A stretch of 64,000 nucleotides of DNA, taken from CAIKMD01 sp963729935. GTDB lineage: Bacteria; Pseudomonadota; Alphaproteobacteria; ATCC43930; CGMCC-115725. Where the stretch lies: the NCBI GenBank assembly GCA_963729935.1, contig CAVSPW010000002.1, positions 310,001 to 374,000 of the forward strand, read 5' to 3'. The notes beneath the pieces were generated by a model, which searched no databases, was not told where the DNA came from, and saw nothing but the letters and a program-made list of their open reading frames with translations. A program made the translations under genes and the position numbers. This document shows positions 16,480-25,736 of the stretch, piece after piece; the stretch's first letter is position 1, and each line of letters begins with the position of its first letter.

Positions 16480-17220
16480 ATGCTGAGGATTGTTTTCGCG
16501 GTCGTGTTCGCGGCGCTGGCTTCGCTGCCTGCCTACGCCCTGAACGGAACCGACATCCTCGCAAAGGTCGATCGCAATCTCGAGCCCGAATCCTACGAAT
16601 CGTACCGCAAGCTCATCAACATTGAGCCCAAGGGAGGCGAGAAGGATTACATCCTCTACACCGTGAAGAAGGGCCGCGACCGCCTCGTTGCGCTCTTCAC
16701 CGCGCCGGCGAGCGAGAAGGGCCGCAGCACCTTGCGTCTCGGCGACAATATGTGGCTTTACGTTCCGGAAGTCGGCAAGCCCATTCGTATCAACAGCTTG
16801 CAATCGGTCATCGGCGGCGTCTTCAACAATGCCGACATCCTGCGCCTGGATTACAGCGTCGAATACACTGTCGAGAAAGCCGAGGAACCTTCCGACGGTC
16901 AGTATCTCCTGTCGCTGAAGGCGGTCAACGACAGCGTGGCCTATGACCGGCTGAAGATGTGGGTCGACAAGGCGAAGCTCGTGCCGACCAAGATCGAGTG
17001 CTATGCCGCGAGTGGCTTGCTGATCAAGACGCTCTATTTCACCGACATCAAGGATTTCGGCGGCGGCATCGTGCGGCCCTCCGTCGTAACTACCGACAGT
17101 CCCCTCTACAAGGGCTATAAGTCGGTGATGATCTATGCCGGGGTGAAGGCAAAGACCTTGCCCGACGAGGTGTTCACCCTGGACTTCATGTCGCGGGTCG
17201 GCACGCTCCAACCGCAATGA
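16480..17220 (+). CDS. Outer-membrane lipoprotein-sorting (LolA-like) protein
   Basis: A 246-residue secreted protein with a signal peptide (about 1-21, cut after AYA). The mature part matches the LolA-like lipoprotein-sorting family that accompanies FtsX-type transporters. It contains DILAKVDRNLEPESYESY, KKGRDRLVALFTAPASEKGRS, GDNMWLYVPEVGKPIRI and a late DEVFTLDFM. The half-open beta barrel is known to hold acyl chains or other hydrophobic ligands. GGGAGG lies upstream of the ATG. The gene sits between the permease and a predicted outer-membrane protein, completing an inner membrane-periplasm-outer membrane path. The exact cargo is unknown. Confidence 0.85.
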   Translation: MLRIVFAVVFAALASLPAYALNGTDILAKVDRNLEPESYESYRKLINIEPKGGEKDYILYTVKKGRDRLVALFTAPASEKGRSTLRLGDNMWLYVPEVGKPIRINSLQSVIGGVFNNADILRLDYSVEYTVEKAEEPSDGQYLLSLKAVNDSVAYDRLKMWVDKAKLVPTKIECYAASGLLIKTLYFTDIKDFGGGIVRPSVVTTDSPLYKGYKSVMIYAGVKAKTLPDEVFTLDFMSRVGTLQPQ

Positions 17221-17226
17221 CCGGTC

Positions 17227-18537
17227 ATGTCGCGGGAGCTCATCATCGGCATCGCGGCCATCTTCGTGATCTTGTCGAGCCCCACCCTCGCCTTTGCACA
17301 GCAGAGTTATAGCTTCGAGCCGTCGGAATATCAGCCCAAAGCATTCGAGATCGGCGGTTACGCCGAAGGCAAGCTGGAGGGCTTCGCGCTAAACCGCAGC
17401 GGCGCCTTCTATCAGCTCGACAAGCCTTCGGGCAGCCGGCCCGGCATCGACGAGCGCGCGAGCGGAACCTTGGAGTTGACGGGCAAGTACCACAAGGACA
17501 TCGCGACCTTGGATTTCACCGCCCATGGCGACGGCGAGCGCGACGTCGTGTTCGGCGATGGCCACAACACCAAACTGTACCAGGGCGGGCTCAACCTCCA
17601 GCCCGAGACCGGCCTCTCCCTCGATATCGGCAAGCGGGTATTGCTCTGGGGCAAAGGATATGCGTGGAACCCGGTTGGGTTCATTCAGCGCCCCAAAGAT
17701 CCGACCGACCCGGACGCGGCGCGTGAGGGCTACTGGATGGCGAGCGCCACTTATACGCACAGCTTTCAAACCGGGCCCGTACAGACTCTCGGCCTCGCTT
17801 CGGCGTTCATTCCGGCGACGCCGGCGATCAACAACGATTTCGGGCAGGTCCATCATGATGATGTGGCAGGCAAGCTCTACCTCTTGGTCAAGAACACCGA
17901 TATCGACCTGATGGCGCTGAGCGGCGGCGCCAAGAGCGCGCGCTATGGCGCCGACTTCTCGTCCGCCGTCACACCGGCGCTCGAAATGCACGGCGAGATC
18001 GCGCGCGTCACGAAAAGCACCCGAACCGTGATCAACGCGGCGGGACAGACCGCGCCGCTCACCGCCGGCGCGACGGATTACTTGATCGGCCTTCGCTACC
18101 TCACCGAATCCGCCACGACCTTCATCGTGGAGTACTACCATAACGGCGAAGGCTTCCAGAATTCGCAGGGGGATTCATTCTATGCGCTGGCGCATAGCGC
18201 GTTCGCGCAATATCGGGCGACCGGAAACACGGCGCTGCTGCAGAAGGCCGAGATGACGAGCCCGATGTATATGCGTCCCAACCCGATGCGGAACTACCTC
18301 AATCTGCGGATCAGCCAGGACGAGCCCTTCGACATCGTCTATTTGACGCCGTCGCTTACGATCCAGGCCAACACCACCGACCGCAGCATGCTGGTGCTGC
18401 CCGAACTGCTCTATACCGGCTTCAAGAACATCGAGCTTCGCCTGCGCCTACAACAGAGTTTCGGGCCACATCTGACGGAGTTCGGCGAGAAGCAGGCTTC
18501 GACCAGGGTCGAGTTCCGCGTGCGCTACTTTTTTTAA
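17227..18537 (+). CDS. Predicted outer-membrane beta-barrel protein
   Basis: A 436-residue protein with a signal peptide (about 1-24, cut near AFAQQ). Alternating polar/aromatic strands run through the mature part (DFTAHGDGERDVVFG, LSLDIGKRVLLWGKGYAW). It ends RVEFRVRYFF with a terminal Phe, the outer-membrane insertion signal. No plug or TonB box is seen. It is only 6 bp after the LolA-like gene and is the last gene of the ABC/LolA-like operon. It could be the exit point or receiver of the cargo. I do not recognise a named family with certainty; related barrels are often annotated DUF1302-like. Confidence 0.75.
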   Translation: MSRELIIGIAAIFVILSSPTLAFAQQSYSFEPSEYQPKAFEIGGYAEGKLEGFALNRSGAFYQLDKPSGSRPGIDERASGTLELTGKYHKDIATLDFTAHGDGERDVVFGDGHNTKLYQGGLNLQPETGLSLDIGKRVLLWGKGYAWNPVGFIQRPKDPTDPDAAREGYWMASATYTHSFQTGPVQTLGLASAFIPATPAINNDFGQVHHDDVAGKLYLLVKNTDIDLMALSGGAKSARYGADFSSAVTPALEMHGEIARVTKSTRTVINAAGQTAPLTAGATDYLIGLRYLTESATTFIVEYYHNGEGFQNSQGDSFYALAHSAFAQYRATGNTALLQKAEMTSPMYMRPNPMRNYLNLRISQDEPFDIVYLTPSLTIQANTTDRSMLVLPELLYTGFKNIELRLRLQQSFGPHLTEFGEKQASTRVEFRVRYFF

Positions 18538-18598
18538 TCCCGCTTTTGCCGCCGCGGGGATTGGCGCCGACCCGCGCGCAGCGCCCGCGCGCCTTGTC

Positions 18599-20966
18599 TC
18601 ACCGCGCATCGAACCGCACGACCAGCGGCAGCTTGACCCGATCGAGAAGAAGCGCGAAACCCAACGCCGCGACAAGTATCGACGCGACGAGGCGCCATGG
18701 CACCGGAGCCATCAGCACGCCCGACAAGGCAAGCGTCGCGGCAAGGCCGATATCGACGGCGGTGGAGGCCAGCACCCAGGCGCCGGGCTTCGAGCTCCAG
18801 AGCGGGCCACGCTCACGCGCGACATAGAGCAGCGCCTGATTGCCGAAGACGAGGGTCACGAAGGTGAGCGTCTGCAGCTCGGCCGCGCCGAGACCGAAGC
18901 CGAATTTCGCGGCGGCGATCACCGCCGCCGAGAAGGCGAGCTTCGTTGCGCCCAGGACCAGTGCGGTCACGTTGATCGCTTGCATCCGCCAGCGCGCGGG
19001 CGACGCCGCAGGGCTCGCGCGATCCGTGGTCAGCGACATATTGAGGAAATCATTGGTGACGAAGAGCAGCACCATGATGGTGGGCGTGATGACGGCGTGG
19101 CCCGTCAGAACCAAACCCACGGCCAAGAGAAGCACGAGCTCGATCTTCTTGACGAGCATGGTGAGGACATAGGTGAGCAGACGCTGGAATGCGATGCGGC
19201 CTTCGCGGACAGCGAAGACGATGCCGCCGAGGCCCGGTTCGGTCAGCACGACGGCGGCGGCGGCCTTGGCGACATCGGTCGCCGAGGAAACGGCGATGCC
19301 GATCTGCGCCTGACGCAGCGCCGGCGCGTCATTGGTGCCGTCGCCGCACATGCCGACGGTCCGCCCCGCGCGCTGGAACGCCGCGACGAGCCGGTATTTC
19401 TGCTCCGGCACCACGCGCGCGAAGACGCCGCATCGATCGAGGCTCACATCCGCCGGGATGTGCTCGGTCGAGCACACAGCGCCGGCGATGCCGACCTTCT
19501 TCGCGATGGCGGCGGCCGTCGCCGGCGAATCGCCGGTGATCATCACGGTGCGTACCCCCATCGCCTGCAAGCTTGCGACGAGCGGGGCCGAATCGTCGCG
19601 CGGCGGATCGCTGATGGCGATGAGCCCGGCGAGGCGAAGGGAATGGGCCGCACCCAGGGCAAGCGCGATGACCCGGTGCCCGCGCTCGCCCAAGGCATTG
19701 ACTTGATGGCGGGCATCGGCCGGTGTCTCGGCGATCTCGGCGAGGACGTGAAACGCGCCCTTGACGATACGCAGCGCGCTGCTGTCGCGATCAGTGACGA
19801 AGGCTTCCGCGATCCGTGTCGCGGGGTCGAAGGGCACGAAGCGGGTCACGCTCTCGGACGCGCCGCCTGGCGATGCGGCGGCGGCCAGGCGAATGGCGGC
19901 ATCGATCGGATCCTGGTCGCCCTCGGCGCTCGCGAGCGCGGCCAGCGCCAGAACGCGCTCGCGTTCGAATCCCGGCATCGGCACGACCTCGTCGACCCTG
20001 AGCGCGTTGCGAGTCAAAGTTCCGGTCTTGTCGGAGCAAAGCAGATCCATGGCGGCCGCTTCGTGCGCGGCGGAGAGCCGCGTCAGGAGAACGCCCCGGC
20101 GCGCCAGGACCTGCGCTCCGATCGCGGCGGAGAGGGTAAAGGTCGCGGGCAGCGCCAAGGGGATCGAGGCAAGGAGCGCGGTCAGCGCGAGGCCGACGAG
20201 CTCGTCAAAATTGGAACCGAGAGCGTAGGCGTAAGCGATGAGCGCCAGCGCGATCGTGCCATTGATGAAGCCAAAGATTCCGGGTCGTGCGAAGCACGGC
20301 TTGCTGCTCGGTGCTGGCGGCATGGGCCACACGCACGAGCTCGGCCGCGCGCCCGAAATAGGTCTTGGCGCCGGTCGCCGTCACTCGCGCCAGCGCTTGG
20401 CCGCGGCGTACCAGCGAGCCCGCATAGGCTTGGCCGCCCACGCCGACATCGACCGGAACCGATTCGCCGGTCAGGGTCGATTGGTCCAAGAGGAGCGAGC
20501 CCGAGACGATCCGCGCATCGGCGGGAACCAGCGCGCCCAAGGCCAGGCGGATCGCATCGCCCGGCACGAGTTCCGCCGCGGGCAAGCGTCGCCACGCGCC
20601 GTCGCGCCGCACCAGCACCGTCGGCGCAAGCCTTTCCTTCAAGGCGGCGAGCGCCGCACCGGCGCGGTTCTCCTGGAGAAAGGCCAAGACGGCGTTGAAG
20701 ACGAGGAGCAAGCCGACCACGCCCGCTTCGACATATTCGCCGAGCCCGATCTGGACGAGCGCCGCGGCCTCGAGCATCCACGGAATCGGCGCCCAGAATT
20801 TCGCGGCGAAGACGCGCCAGCGCGCCGGCAAGGCTTCGGCGACCGCATTCGGACCGAATTGCTCGCGGCGGCGCTGCGCCTCGGCGCCTGTGAGGCCTGG
20901 AAGCTCTTCCGGCACCGCCGGATTGGCGGCGGGCATGGTGCCGTCGCCGCCCCCATGAAGATTCAT
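18599..20966 (-). pseudogene. Plasma-membrane-type P-type H+-ATPase gene, split by a frameshift
   Basis: Two overlapping frames make one P3A-type proton pump. The N-terminal frame starts at ATG 20966 and runs to about 20275; it has the actuator motif STLTGESVPVD and helices M1-M2. The C-terminal frame continues from about 20280 to 18599; it has the phosphorylation motif CSDKTGTLTRN, MITGDSPATAAAIAKKVG, CGDGTNDAPALRQA and the C-terminal helices. The joint lies in the run at 20273-20280: RTTRN in the first frame should continue FGFINGTIALALIAYAY in the second, one base apart. All catalytic motifs survive, so the change is recent, programmed or a sequencing error. The intact product of about 785 residues would pump protons out using ATP. 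No regulatory C-tail is seen. Confidence 0.85.
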
Positions 20967-21008
20967 CGCGACATTGATGAACGATTCCGCCGGCCCTTCA
21001 AGCGGGGC

Positions 21009-21794
21009 CTATTCCTCTTCCGGCAGCGCGCTTTCGTGCCAATGCGACAGAAGCGCGCGCGAGAGCCAGGAGAGCGCGGCGAAGATCAGAATCCCCGTCA
21101 GCGACAGCAGCAGCAGCGCCGCAAAAAGCCGCGGGATTTCGAGCCGATAGCCGGCCTCCAAAATGCGCGAGGCGAGGCCGGTCTCGGCGCCGCCGGTGCC
21201 GGCGACGAACTCCGCCACCACCGCGCCGATGAGCGCGAGCCCGCCGCTGATACGAACGCCGCCCAAGAAATAAGGCAGCGCCGAGGGCAGCCGCAACAAG
21301 CGCAGGCTTTGCCAGCGCGAGGCGCCGTAGAGTCGGAACAGCGCGACGAGATTGCGGTCGGCGCTGTTCAAGCCCAGGGTCGTGTTGGCGACGACCGGGA
21401 AGAACGCGACGATCCAGGCGCAAATCAGAAGCGACAAGAAAGTGTCGTTGACCCAGATGATGATCAAGGGCGCGATCGAGACGATCGGCGTCACCTGCAG
21501 GATCACGGCGTAAGGAAAGAAGCTGAGCTCCAAAAGCCGCGATTGCGCGAAGAGGATGGCGATGGCGCCGCCTAGCACGACCGCCGCCAAGAGCGCGACC
21601 AGCGTGATGCGCAGGGTGACGAGGAGCGAGCCCAGGAGGCTCGGCCCGTCGCGCCAAAGGGTCTCGGCGACCAGGAGCGGCCCGGGCAGGATATAGGGCG
21701 GGATCGCGTTCCAGCGCACCACCGCCTCCCAGCCGATCAGAATGAGGATGCCGACCGCGACTGGCGCCGCGAGCTTCAGCGCGCGCTCGCTCAT
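21009..21794 (-). CDS. ABC transporter permease (nitrate/sulfonate/taurine type)
   Basis: A 261-residue inner-membrane permease of the SsuC/TauC/NrtB class with about six helices. The EAA loop toward the ATPase reads LFRLYGASRWQSLRLLRLPSALPYFLGG. It starts at ATG 21794, overlapping the stop of the ATPase gene (ATGA), in place of an upstream start that would invade that gene. With the ATPase and binding protein on the same strand it forms a complete importer. Substrates of this family include aliphatic sulfonates, nitrate, thiamine precursors and riboflavin; none can be chosen from sequence. Confidence 0.9.
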   Translation of the reverse strand: MSERALKLAAPVAVGILILIGWEAVVRWNAIPPYILPGPLLVAETLWRDGPSLLGSLLVTLRITLVALLAAVVLGGAIAILFAQSRLLELSFFPYAVILQVTPIVSIAPLIIIWVNDTFLSLLICAWIVAFFPVVANTTLGLNSADRNLVALFRLYGASRWQSLRLLRLPSALPYFLGGVRISGGLALIGAVVAEFVAGTGGAETGLASRILEAGYRLEIPRLFAALLLLSLTGILIFAALSWLSRALLSHWHESALPEEE

Positions 21795-22552
21795 GCCGAG
21801 GCCTCGGCCAGAAGCTGCGAGAGCCGGCGGCATTCATCGGCATAGTCGGGCGCCGTGCGCAACCCGCTTTCGCGCGGATAAGGCAGACGAACGGCCACGT
21901 CGGCGGCGACGCGGCCCGGCCGCTTCGTCATCACCACGATGCGGTTCGAGAGAAAGACGGATTCGAAGACGCTGTGGGTGACGAAGACGACGGTCCAGCC
22001 ATGACGCTGCCACAGACGCAGGAGATCCTCGTTCAGCCGGAAGCGCGTGATCTCGTCAAGCGCGGCGAAGGGCTCATCGAGCAAGAGGAGTTCCGGCTCG
22101 GTCACGAGCGCACGCGCGATCGAGACGCGCATCTTCATGCCGCCCGAGAGCTCGCGCGGATAGACATGGGCGAAACCCTCGAGCCCCATGGCGGCGAGCG
22201 TCGCTTCGATGCGCGCGGAAGCCGCGTCTTTGTCGATGCCTTGGAGCCGCAGCGGCAGATAGACGTTCTGCCACACGCTCGCCCAGGGCATGAGGGTGGG
22301 TTCTTGGAAGACGAAGCCGATGCGCGCGGCAGCGCCGCCCGGCCAGGTAATTTCGCCCGCCGAAGCCGGCGTCAGCCCCGCGATCAAGCGCAGCAAGGTG
22401 CTCTTGCCGCAGCCCGAAGGCCCGAGGAGGCTCAAAAACGCGCCGCGCGGAATCGCGAGATCGAGCGCGTCGAGCGCGATCACCCCGTTGCGGAATATCT
22501 TCTTCAAGCCCCTCACGGCGACGAGCGGCGAGGGCTCGGCCGCCATGCTCAT
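21791..22552 (-). CDS. ABC transporter ATP-binding protein (SsuB/TauB type)
   Basis: A 253-residue ATPase with Walker A GPSGCGKST (about 44-52), Q-loop GFVFQEPTLMPWASVWQNV, signature LSGGMKMRVSIARAL and Walker B LLLLDEPFAALDE, then FVTHSVFES. The LSGGM signature is typical of the nitrate/sulfonate/taurine importer class. The start ATG at 22552 is followed by a second in-frame ATG two codons later; either is possible. It is 31 bp downstream of the binding-protein gene and overlaps the permease gene. It energises uptake of the ligand caught by the upstream binding protein. Confidence 0.92.
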   Translation of the reverse strand: MSMAAEPSPLVAVRGLKKIFRNGVIALDALDLAIPRGAFLSLLGPSGCGKSTLLRLIAGLTPASAGEITWPGGAAARIGFVFQEPTLMPWASVWQNVYLPLRLQGIDKDAASARIEATLAAMGLEGFAHVYPRELSGGMKMRVSIARALVTEPELLLLDEPFAALDEITRFRLNEDLLRLWQRHGWTVVFVTHSVFESVFLSNRIVVMTKRPGRVAADVAVRLPYPRESGLRTAPDYADECRRLSQLLAEASA

Positions 22553-22583
22553 CGTCCGTCTGCCCCGCGCCGCGACCGCGGCA

Positions 22584-23588
22584 TTATTTCTGCGGCGTCA
22601 TGCCGACGCGCTGATTGACGAAGCGCGTGGTAAAAGCCTTTTTCCAATCGAGCGTCTTGGGGTAAAGCCCCTGCTGCGCCATGATTTCGAAGAAATCCCG
22701 CCAGCGCGCCTCGGTCATCGCGCCGATCCCCTGCGTCTTCGAATTGCCGCTGTCGACGATGCCGTTGGCCTTCATCTTCGCGATCGCATAGGCGAGCAAA
22801 TCGTCCGACTGTTCGGGATTGTCGCGCCGAATGAGGGCGTTGGCCGGTGCGGGATCGCCATAGAGATAGGAATACCAACCCTCGATGCTCGCCTTGACGA
22901 AGCGCTGCACGAGGTCGGGTTTTTCGTCGATCAGCTTCTGCGAGGTTTCGATGAGCGAGCCATAGCTGGTGTAGCCCGAATCCGCCAAGAGCATCACGAC
23001 CGGTTTGATGCCCTGCTTCTCGATGAGATAGGGCTCGCTGGTGAGATAGCCCTGCTGCACGGCGTTCTTGTCGGCAAGGAACGGCGCCATGTTGAAATTA
23101 TAGGGGCGGATCTGCGCGTCGCTGTAGCCGAATTTCGCCTTCAGGAAGAGCCAATAGCCGAAGCGCGTATCGGTGCCGATCATGATCGGCTTGCCCTTCA
23201 GCGCGGCGAGACTGTCATTGCCGACGCCGGGATGGGCGATCAGCACCGACGGGTCCTTCTGGAAGAACGCCGCGACCGCGACCATCGGGATGCTTTCCTT
23301 GACGAAATTGAGCCCGATGAAGGAATTGGGCGCCTCGTCGAAATCGAGCCGTCCGGCGGCCAGGAGCTGCGTGTGATTGACTTGCGGCCCGCCCTGGCGC
23401 AACGCCACATCGAGCCCGTATTTCGCGTAGATGCCGGTCGCGATCGCCTGGTAATAGCCGCCATGCTCGGCCTCGGCGCGCCAATCGGTTCCGAAAGTGA
23501 CCTGATCGAGCGCGCAAGCCGGCGAAACGAGAGCGAAGGCGAGCGCCGCGCCCGCGCCGATGAGCGTTGCCGCAATCCGCCTCGCCAT
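22584..23588 (-). CDS. ABC transporter substrate-binding protein (NMT1/SsuA type)
   Basis: A 334-residue secreted receptor. The signal peptide is about residues 1-25 (cut after ACA). The mature part has VTFGTDWRAEAEHGGYYQAIATGIY, LDVALRQGGPQVNH, DFDEAPNSFIG and YLTSEPYLIEKQG, the layout of NMT1/THI5-like and SsuA-like proteins. The HGGYYQA segment resembles those binding pyrimidine or riboflavin-type compounds, so the importer may take up a vitamin precursor; this is a guess. The start at 23588 follows AGAGG. It is the first gene of a three-gene importer operon. Confidence 0.9.
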   Translation of the reverse strand: MARRIAATLIGAGAALAFALVSPACALDQVTFGTDWRAEAEHGGYYQAIATGIYAKYGLDVALRQGGPQVNHTQLLAAGRLDFDEAPNSFIGLNFVKESIPMVAVAAFFQKDPSVLIAHPGVGNDSLAALKGKPIMIGTDTRFGYWLFLKAKFGYSDAQIRPYNFNMAPFLADKNAVQQGYLTSEPYLIEKQGIKPVVMLLADSGYTSYGSLIETSQKLIDEKPDLVQRFVKASIEGWYSYLYGDPAPANALIRRDNPEQSDDLLAYAIAKMKANGIVDSGNSKTQGIGAMTEARWRDFFEIMAQQGLYPKTLDWKKAFTTRFVNQRVGMTPQK

Positions 23589-23748
23589 TGCCGACCTCTC
23601 GCCTGTGGGGAACCCGCCGCCGCACGTTTCTAGCGCATGCGATGCCATGGCGGCGACAGCAAAGTGCGGCGCCGCACGACACCGAGACTCCGCCCCGCTG
23701 CCTGCCTTCTCGGTCTTGGGGAATCAGCCGCCGATCCGGAAGCGGCCG

Positions 23749-24228
23749 TTACGCGCTTTGGCGGCTCGCGGTGGAAGCGCCTTTGCTGTCGGCCCGGCTG
23801 CCGTCGAGGCTGCCGATCCGCTTCGTCATCTGCAACAGATGCTCGCGGACCTCATCGCTCGGGATTTGACGGAAGTGACGCACGAGATCGATTTCCTCGC
23901 GGCTGAAGCCGTTGCTTTCGGCCGCCGGCGCACCGCCGCTCAGCTCTTCGAAAAAGAACGAGACCGGCCGGTCGAGAAGGCGCGCGGCCTTGTACAGCCG
24001 GCTGGCGCTCAAGCGGTTTTCGCCATGTTCGTATTTCTGCACCGCCTGGAAAGAGACCCCGATACCGGCGCCCAGTTCTTCCTGGCTCATGCCGGCGAGA
24101 AAGCGAGCCTGACGCAAGCGGCGGCCCACATGAACATCGACCGGGTCGGGACCGTGCTCGCGGATGGTGCGGCGACGGCGGCCGGCATTCGGATTCTCCC
24201 CCTTTTTGTGCGTCTCGACCTCGGCCAT
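23749..24228 (-). CDS. XRE-family transcriptional regulator
   Basis: A 159-residue regulator with a Cro/C1-type helix-turn-helix near residues 33-88: VGRRLRQARFLAGMSQEELGAGIGVSFQAVQKYEHGENRLSA in sequence order, ending with SRLYKAARLLDRPVSFFFEEL. The N-terminal 30 residues are charged and probably disordered; the C-terminal part is a helix plus a Ser-rich tail. This is a very common alphaproteobacterial family that often controls its own gene or a neighbour. A 14-bp inverted repeat (24248-24261) 20 bases before the start is a likely operator. A small membrane-protein gene lies immediately upstream on the same strand. Confidence 0.85.
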   Translation of the reverse strand: MAEVETHKKGENPNAGRRRRTIREHGPDPVDVHVGRRLRQARFLAGMSQEELGAGIGVSFQAVQKYEHGENRLSASRLYKAARLLDRPVSFFFEELSGGAPAAESNGFSREEIDLVRHFRQIPSDEVREHLLQMTKRIGSLDGSRADSKGASTASRQSA

Positions 24229-24247
24229 TCCGAGCTACCCCTTCTAT

Positions 24248-24261
24248 TGATCAAACGATCA
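24248..24261. promoter_or_regulatory. Inverted repeat, candidate operator of the XRE gene
   Basis: TGATC-AAAC-GATCA is a perfect 5+5 inverted repeat with a four-base spacer, 20 bases upstream of the regulator start codon. HTH dimers of the Cro/C1 type usually bind such sites. Nearby ATACA-N9-TGTAT (24277-24295) is a second, weaker symmetric element. Confidence 0.4.
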
Positions 24262-24334
24262 TTCGCTTCTCTTGTATACATATTCGGCTTGTATGCCAAG
24301 CCCCCTTATGCCCCGGGCTGGTGCAATTATAACA

Positions 24335-24592
24335 CTATTTTCGATGTGGATGATCCCAAGACTGCAATTCGGGCCGTGCGCCGGCCCGTTCGTCGAATCC
24401 CTTTCGGCGGCTCCAGAAGAGCAGGGCCATAAGTCCCCCGCCGACGGCAAGCGCGGCCACGCCCGCGCCAATCAACGCGAGCAGGCCGGTGCCGCCCACC
24501 TCGCCATCGGCCATGCCGCGCCACGCGGAATAGGCCACGGCCATGGCCGAGGCCGCGCACAATGCCGCGACGATCAATCCGAGCTTGCTCAT
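24335..24592 (-). CDS. Small two-helix membrane protein (85 aa)
   Basis: Starts MSKLGLIVAALCAASAMAVAY and contains two hydrophobic stretches (about 3-24 and 38-62), the second followed by a basic WSRRKGFDE segment that should stay in the cytoplasm. The C-terminus is polar. No enzymatic motif and no recognised family. It lies upstream of the XRE regulator gene on the same strand with a 106-bp gap that contains TATAAT (24331-24326, reverse strand), so the regulator may have its own promoter. The start was chosen as the ATG that directly precedes the first helix. Confidence 0.6.
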   Translation of the reverse strand: MSKLGLIVAALCAASAMAVAYSAWRGMADGEVGGTGLLALIGAGVAALAVGGGLMALLFWSRRKGFDERAGARPELQSWDHPHRK

Positions 24593-24790
24593 GCAACCAA
24601 GATGGAGTTCGAACCTCGGAGCACGCGATAGCAACCAATCGCGGGACACGCAAGCGAACCGCGTGCGGCGGCGCGTCACAGCGTGGATGTTTCCGTCCGA
24701 CGCCTAGCCTGGATCGTCGGCGATCACCGGACATGCTAAACAAAGGCGACCGCGTCGTGCCAGGCGATGCCCATTCGAGAGGAGTTCCCG

Positions 24791-25435
24791 ATGAAGTTGG
24801 CGCTCTATTACGCACCGATCGCTTGCTCGCTCGTGCCGTATATCACCCTGACCGAGGCCGGCGCCGATTTCGAGGTGCGGCCGCTCAATTTCCGCAAGTC
24901 GCAGCATATGACGCCCGACTATCTGAAGCTCAATCCGATGCACAAGGTGCCGGTGCTCGTCATCGATGGGCAGCCCCTCACCGAAAATGTCGCCATTCAA
25001 ATCTGGATCGCGCACAACTTCCCGGCGGCCAAGCTCCTACCCGCGGACCCCATGCAGGAATTGAAGGCGATCGCCTTCATGGCTTGGTGCGCCTCGAGCA
25101 TCCACCCGCCCCTCGCCCGCATCAATTCGCCGGCGCGATATTGCGACTTGCCCGAAAGCGCGGCCTCCCTTCGCCGGCTCGCCGAGAAGCAGCTCGCCGA
25201 AACCTACCAGATCGCCGAGGATTTGCTGGCCGGGCGCGAGCATTTCTTCGACCACTTCACGGCCGCGGATGCCTATTTTTTCTGGTGCTTCCGGCGCGGC
25301 ACGCAGTTCGAGCTGGCTCTGTCGCGGTTCACGAATTGCCTAGCCCATTTCGAACGGATGAAGCAGCGCCCGAGCGTGCAGAAATTGCTCGCCTATGAGA
25401 AGGAAGTGCAGAACGCGTTCGCCGCGGCCGCTTAA
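24791..25435 (+). CDS. Glutathione S-transferase family protein
   Basis: A 214-residue GST. The N-terminal thioredoxin-like domain starts MKLALYYAPIACSLVPYITL, with Cys-12 in the position of the catalytic Ser/Cys, and has the cis-Pro segment HKVPVLVIDGQPLTENVAI. The C-terminal all-helical domain has FFDHFTAADAYFFWCFRRG, the folding N-cap motif. Beta-class-like bacterial GSTs conjugate or reduce electrophiles with glutathione in the cytoplasm. GAGAGGAG precedes the ATG. Apparently monocistronic. Confidence 0.9.
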   Translation: MKLALYYAPIACSLVPYITLTEAGADFEVRPLNFRKSQHMTPDYLKLNPMHKVPVLVIDGQPLTENVAIQIWIAHNFPAAKLLPADPMQELKAIAFMAWCASSIHPPLARINSPARYCDLPESAASLRRLAEKQLAETYQIAEDLLAGREHFFDHFTAADAYFFWCFRRGTQFELALSRFTNCLAHFERMKQRPSVQKLLAYEKEVQNAFAAAA

Positions 25436-25736
25436 TCGCGGCTGCCCCGCATCGGCGGCTTGGGATCCGACGATCAACGAAAAACAGATGGCCTTCCGAA
25501 TAGAGGCTGGAAAAGCGCGCCGTTCGAGAGAAGAAGGCCGAGATCGCGGGCGCGACGCGGCGTGGAATCACCGACTTCGATCGAAGGGGTGAATATCAAA
25601 TCAAACAAATTGCATAAAAACTCGGACATATTCGAGCCGAAGGCGCGGCGTAATAACCTCTTAAGGCGGGTGCTGCTAACTCAGAGATCACCAGGATCTA
25701 ATGCCATCTTAACACCGGCGCGCTGGAAGGTCTTCG
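25436..25736. other. Non-coding stretch, nothing assigned
   Basis: About 300 bases between the GST gene and the Flp-like pilin gene. It is AT-richer toward its end (AATAACCTCTTAAG, AATTGCATAAAAAC) and could hold the pilin promoter, but no hexamer pair stands out and no conserved RNA was recognised. Confidence 0.4.

Noticed and set aside
18980..20698. 572-codon + strand frame
   Set aside because: Antisense to the P-type ATPase, whose TGES, DKTGT and GDGTNDAP motifs fix the coding strand.
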